This document shows positions 61,097 to 64,000 of a DNA stretch of 64,000 nucleotides, piece by piece. A model generated the notes under the pieces. That model was not told where the DNA came from and did not search any database. It was given only the letters and a program-made list of their open reading frames with translations. How positions within the stretch are numbered: position 1 is the first letter of the stretch; the number at the start of each line of letters is the position of its first letter. This stretch comes from Burkholderiales bacterium (GTDB lineage: Bacteria > Pseudomonadota > Gammaproteobacteria > Burkholderiales > Casimicrobiaceae). The stretch spans positions 124,001 to 188,000 of the forward strand of contig JADZDD010000025.1 in the NCBI GenBank assembly GCA_020851235.1, read 5' to 3'. Made by a program: the position numbers and the translations under genes.

Positions 61097-61708
61097 TCAA
61101 GGCCGCAGGGCCCGGGCGAGGTCGAGATAACGCTGGTGCAGCCGCGCGACCTGGGGGCCGATCTCTTCCGGATGCGCGCTGTTGTCGATGATGTCGTCGG
61201 CCTGCGCGAGTCGTTCACGGCGCGGCAGCTGTGTGGCCATGATCGCGCGGACCTCGGCGGCGGTGAGGCCGCTGCGTGCCATGACGCGACGCACCTGCTC
61301 GTCTTCGGGACAGTCGACGACGAGCACGCGCTGCGCGAGGCGGCGCACGTTGCCGCGCTCGAGCAATAGCGGGACGACGGCGAGCCCGTAGGGGCCGGCG
61401 AACGCGGCGAGGTCGGCGCGCATGCGCTCGGCGATGAACGGATGCAGGATGCCCTCGAGCGCGGCGCGCGCCGCGGGGTCGTCAAAGACCCGGCGACGCA
61501 AGGCGGCGCGGTCGAGTTCGCCGTCGGGGCCGACGATGTCCGCGCCGAACGCGGTGACGACGGCGGCGTGACCGGGGGCGCCGCGCGCGGTGATCGCGTG
61601 CGCGGCGACATCGGCATCGGCAATCTCGACCCCGAGGGCCGCGAAGGCGCGCGCCACCTCCGACTTGCCGCTGCCGATGCCTCCGGTGAGGCCGACGATG
61701 TAGCTCAT
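61097..61708 (-). CDS. coaE: Dephospho-CoA kinase
   Basis: A 203-residue P-loop kinase for the last step of coenzyme A synthesis. It opens IVGLTGGIGSGKSEVAR with the P-loop at residues 9-16, followed by DADVAAHAI, VPLLLERG, VVDCPEDEQVRRV and DDIIDNSAH. The ATG at 61708 overlaps the pilD stop by 4 bases, a conserved pilD-coaE linkage. The length is normal. Confidence 0.96.
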   Translation of the reverse strand: MSYIVGLTGGIGSGKSEVARAFAALGVEIADADVAAHAITARGAPGHAAVVTAFGADIVGPDGELDRAALRRRVFDDPAARAALEGILHPFIAERMRADLAAFAGPYGLAVVPLLLERGNVRRLAQRVLVVDCPEDEQVRRVMARSGLTAAEVRAIMATQLPRRERLAQADDIIDNSAHPEEIGPQVARLHQRYLDLARALRP

Positions 61709-62556
61709 CCCGCCGGGAAGTACACGCGCACGAGCGTGGGTCCGAAGAAGAGCGCGATCATCCCGGCGATGGCGAGGTACGGACCGAACGCCAGCGGAAC
61801 GTTGTGGTCGCGCCCCTTCAACACGACGAGGCCGATGCCGATGCACGCGCCGACGAGCGACGACCCGAGGACGATCATCGGCAGCGCCTTCCAGCCGAGC
61901 CACGCCCCGAGTGCCGCCAGGAGCTTGAAGTCGCCGTAACCCATCCCTTCCTTGCCGCGGACGAGCTTGAAGATCCAGTAGATGCTCCACAGCGTGAGAT
62001 AGCCCGCGATCGCGCCGATCACGGCCTCGCGCAGCGGGACGAACAGCCCGTACAGGTTGGCGAGGAGCCCGCCCCACAGCAGCGGCAGCGTGAGATCGTC
62101 GGGCAGGAGCTGCGTGTCGAAGTCGATGAACGTGAGCGCCACCAGCGCCCACAGGAAGGCGCAGGCCGCAAGGCCCTGCCAGGTCGGCCCGAAGTGCCAG
62201 ATCGCGAGTGCGGCCAGCGCCCCACCGAGGAGCTCGACGATCGGGTAGCGCGCCGGGATGCGCGCGTTGCAGCCGCGGCACTTGCCGCGCAGGGCGAGCC
62301 ACGAGACGACCGGCACGTTCTCGATCGCCGAGATCGCGTGTCCGCAGGCCGGACACGCGGAGCGCGGCACGACGAGGTTGTAGCGCGCGGCCGGGGCGGG
62401 GGTCTCGCCGCGCAGTTCGGCGCACTGGTCCTGCCAGCCCCGCTCGAGCATCTTCGGCAGGCGGTGGATGACGACGTTGAGGAAGCTCCCCACGCACAGC
62501 CCCACGATGGCCGCGACCACCGTGGCGGCCGCGGGATCCGCGAGCAGTCCGAGCAT
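61705..62556 (-). CDS. pilD: Type IV prepilin peptidase/N-methyltransferase PilD
   Basis: A 283-residue polytopic membrane aspartic protease that cleaves and methylates type IV prepilins. It starts with VGSFLNVVIHRLPKMLER in the first loop. The zinc tetracysteine CPACG ... CRGCN is intact. The catalytic Asps are in TFIDFDTQLLPDD and GYGDFKLLA. About eight membrane helices are evident. ATG 62556 is preferred over GTG 62568 because it gives the usual distance to GSFLN; either is possible. It lies 57 bases after pilC and overlaps coaE. Confidence 0.95.
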   Translation of the reverse strand: MLGLLADPAAATVVAAIVGLCVGSFLNVVIHRLPKMLERGWQDQCAELRGETPAPAARYNLVVPRSACPACGHAISAIENVPVVSWLALRGKCRGCNARIPARYPIVELLGGALAALAIWHFGPTWQGLAACAFLWALVALTFIDFDTQLLPDDLTLPLLWGGLLANLYGLFVPLREAVIGAIAGYLTLWSIYWIFKLVRGKEGMGYGDFKLLAALGAWLGWKALPMIVLGSSLVGACIGIGLVVLKGRDHNVPLAFGPYLAIAGMIALFFGPTLVRVYFPAG

Positions 62557-62613
62557 CAGCGATCGCACCCCGGGCCGGCACGGCCGGCGGTGACCGAAAC
62601 CGCGCGCGGCACG

Positions 62614-63840
62614 CTACACCACGGCGCCGAGCTTGAAGATCGGCAGGTACATCGCGACCACGAGCCCGCCGATGACGACGCCGAGGAAGACGATGATGAT
62701 GGGCTCGAGGAGGCTCGACAGCGCTGCCACCGCGTCGTCCACCTCGCGCTCGAAGTAGTCGGCGATCTTGCCCAGCATGTTGTCGAGCGAGCCCGATTCC
62801 TCGCCGATCTGCGTCATCTGCAGCACCATCGTCGGGAAGAGCTGCGTGTTGGCCATGGCATTGGTGAGGCTCGTTCCCGTCGACACCTCGGTCTGGATCT
62901 TGCGCGTTGCCGCGACGTACACGGCGTTGCCCGACGCGCCGCCGACCGCGTCGAGCGACTCGACGAGCGGGACGCCGGCGGCGAACATCGTCTGCAGCGT
63001 GCGCGTCCAGCGCGCGATCGTCGCCTTCTCGAGGATGGCTCCGATCACGGGGAGCTTCAGCATGAGGCGGTCGGTGGTGTAGCGGAATGCGGCGGATCGC
63101 CGTCGACCCGCGAAGAAGCCGAAGATCGCGGCCGCGATGATGAGCGCCACGAGCCACCACCAGACGACGACCCAGTCGGAGATCGCCATCACGATGAGCG
63201 TCGGCGCCGGCAGGTCGGCGCCGAAGTTGGTGAAGACCTTCTTGAACGCCGGGATCACCCAGACCATGATGATCCACACCACGACGATCGCCACGGTGAT
63301 CACCGAGATCGGATAGAAGAGGGCGGACTTGATCTTGCCCTTGATCGCGAGGATCTTCTCCTTGTACGTCGCGAGGCGCTCGAGGATGGCGTCGATCGTG
63401 CCCGAGGCCTCGCCCGCGGCCACGAGGTTGCAGTAGAGCTGGTCGAAGTGCTTGGGATGCTCGCGAAAGGCCTGCGACATCGACGAGCCGGCCTCGATCT
63501 TGTTCTTGATGTCCATCATGAGGCGCGAGAAGCGCGGATTGCCGTGACCGCGGGCGACGATCTCGAAGGCCTGCAGGAGCGGCACGCCGGCCCGCAGCAT
63601 CGTGGCGAGCTGACGGGTGAAGAAGGCGATGTCCTTGTCGACGATCTTCTTGCCGCCACGGAACGTCTGCTTCTTGATCTTGGCAACGCGCACGCCCTGG
63701 CGGCGCAGGTTGGTGACGACGACCGTCTCGGAGGCGGCACGAGCCTCTCCACGCACCTGGCGATTGGACCGGTCGGTCCCCTCCCAGATGAAGGTGTACT
63801 CCTTGACGTCGCGGCGGGTGGCTGCGGTTGCGGTGGCCAT
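62614..63840 (-). CDS. pilC: Type IV pilus inner-membrane platform protein PilC
   Basis: A 408-residue protein with two T2SSF domains (about residues 75-198 and 278-400), each with FTRQLATMLRAGVPLL- or RTLQTMFAAGVPLVESL-like openings. Three membrane helices are evident: two around residues 175-245 and one at the C-terminus (PIIIVFLGVVIGGLVVAMY). PilC couples the PilB and PilT motors to pilus assembly. AAGGAAGGGA lies just upstream of the ATG. It sits 19 bases after pilB. Confidence 0.96.
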   Translation of the reverse strand: MATATAATRRDVKEYTFIWEGTDRSNRQVRGEARAASETVVVTNLRRQGVRVAKIKKQTFRGGKKIVDKDIAFFTRQLATMLRAGVPLLQAFEIVARGHGNPRFSRLMMDIKNKIEAGSSMSQAFREHPKHFDQLYCNLVAAGEASGTIDAILERLATYKEKILAIKGKIKSALFYPISVITVAIVVVWIIMVWVIPAFKKVFTNFGADLPAPTLIVMAISDWVVVWWWLVALIIAAAIFGFFAGRRRSAAFRYTTDRLMLKLPVIGAILEKATIARWTRTLQTMFAAGVPLVESLDAVGGASGNAVYVAATRKIQTEVSTGTSLTNAMANTQLFPTMVLQMTQIGEESGSLDNMLGKIADYFEREVDDAVAALSSLLEPIIIVFLGVVIGGLVVAMYLPIFKLGAVV

Positions 63841-63859
63841 GATCGTCCCTTCCTTTGCC

Positions 63860-64000
63860 CTACTCGTTCGTGATCGCTTCGATTTCCTCGAGCGAGGTCA
63901 CGCCTGACTTGACCTTGAGCAGGCCCGACTGGCGCAGGTCGCGCACGCCTTCCTTGCGCGCCTGCTCGGCGATGTCGAGCGCGTTGCCGTTGCGCATGAT
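63860..64000 (-). CDS. pilB: Type IV pilus assembly ATPase PilB, C-terminal end (truncated by window edge)
   Basis: The last 46 codons of an assembly ATPase. The frame reads MRNGNALDIAEQARKEGVRD then LRQSGLLKVKSGVTSLEEIE and ends ITNE before TAG. This matches the end of PilB/GspE proteins, where a Leu-rich helix and TSLEEI motif close the protein. All nucleotide-binding motifs lie outside the window. It is followed after 19 bases by pilC. Confidence 0.88.
   Translation of the reverse strand: MMRNGNALDIAEQARKEGVRDLRQSGLLKVKSGVTSLEEIEAITNE

Overview
The window is a dense, very high-GC chromosomal segment from a betaproteobacterium. Evidence for this is the intact division and cell-wall (dcw) cluster from mraZ to ftsZ followed by lpxC, an M23 peptidase, secA and argJ, the pilB-pilC-pilD-coaE-zapD-yacG neighbourhood, an AlgZ/AlgR-type two-component pair, and a DAP-type MurE. 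The family is not resolvable by reading alone; an unclassified Burkholderiales or Nitrosomonadales lineage is the best guess. No insertion sequence, prophage, CRISPR array or other island was seen, and nearly all DNA is coding.

Region 1 (1-6.9 kb) is housekeeping: a truncated LytS-type kinase and its LytTR regulator, a PfkB sugar or nucleoside kinase, apaH divergent from a Rep-type helicase, a guanidinium exporter (gdx/sugE), a two-haem cytochrome c, and tRNA-Arg(CCG). Region 2 (6.9-25.2 kb) is a storage and central carbon block. glgP, glgC and glgA run on the plus strand. A mutarotase, a GH63-like glucosidase and a GH133-type debranching enzyme run on the minus strand. A tight plus-strand operon carries transaldolase, a polyphosphate-type glucokinase, pgi, gnd, zwf and pgl. 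Together these link glycogen synthesis and breakdown to the oxidative pentose phosphate pathway and NADPH. The branching enzyme and phosphoglucomutase are not in the window.

Region 3 (25.3-31.5 kb, minus strand) encodes an unrecognised small lipoprotein, TamA and TamB, so its theme is outer-membrane assembly. Region 4 (31.9-49.9 kb) is the dcw cluster. It is driven by a clear sigma-70 promoter followed by TGGGN repeats matching a MraZ operator, and most of its genes overlap or abut. lpxC has its own extended -10 promoter. Region 5 (50.9-58.8 kb) holds a small membrane protein, a DciA-family protein on the minus strand, an M23 peptidase ending in an intrinsic terminator, secA, argJ, a DUF815 ATPase and a Nudix-ThiE fusion.

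Region 6 (58.8-64 kb, minus strand) runs from the truncated end of pilB through pilC, pilD, coaE, zapD and yacG to a coupled trio of little-known genes: YeaO-like, DUF2945 and DUF488. No clearly new multi-gene defence or mobile system is visible. The best candidates for new biology are the overlapping lipoprotein/tamA pair, the YeaO-DUF2945-DUF488 trio, the tRNA-glgP junction and the symmetric apaH/rep promoter.
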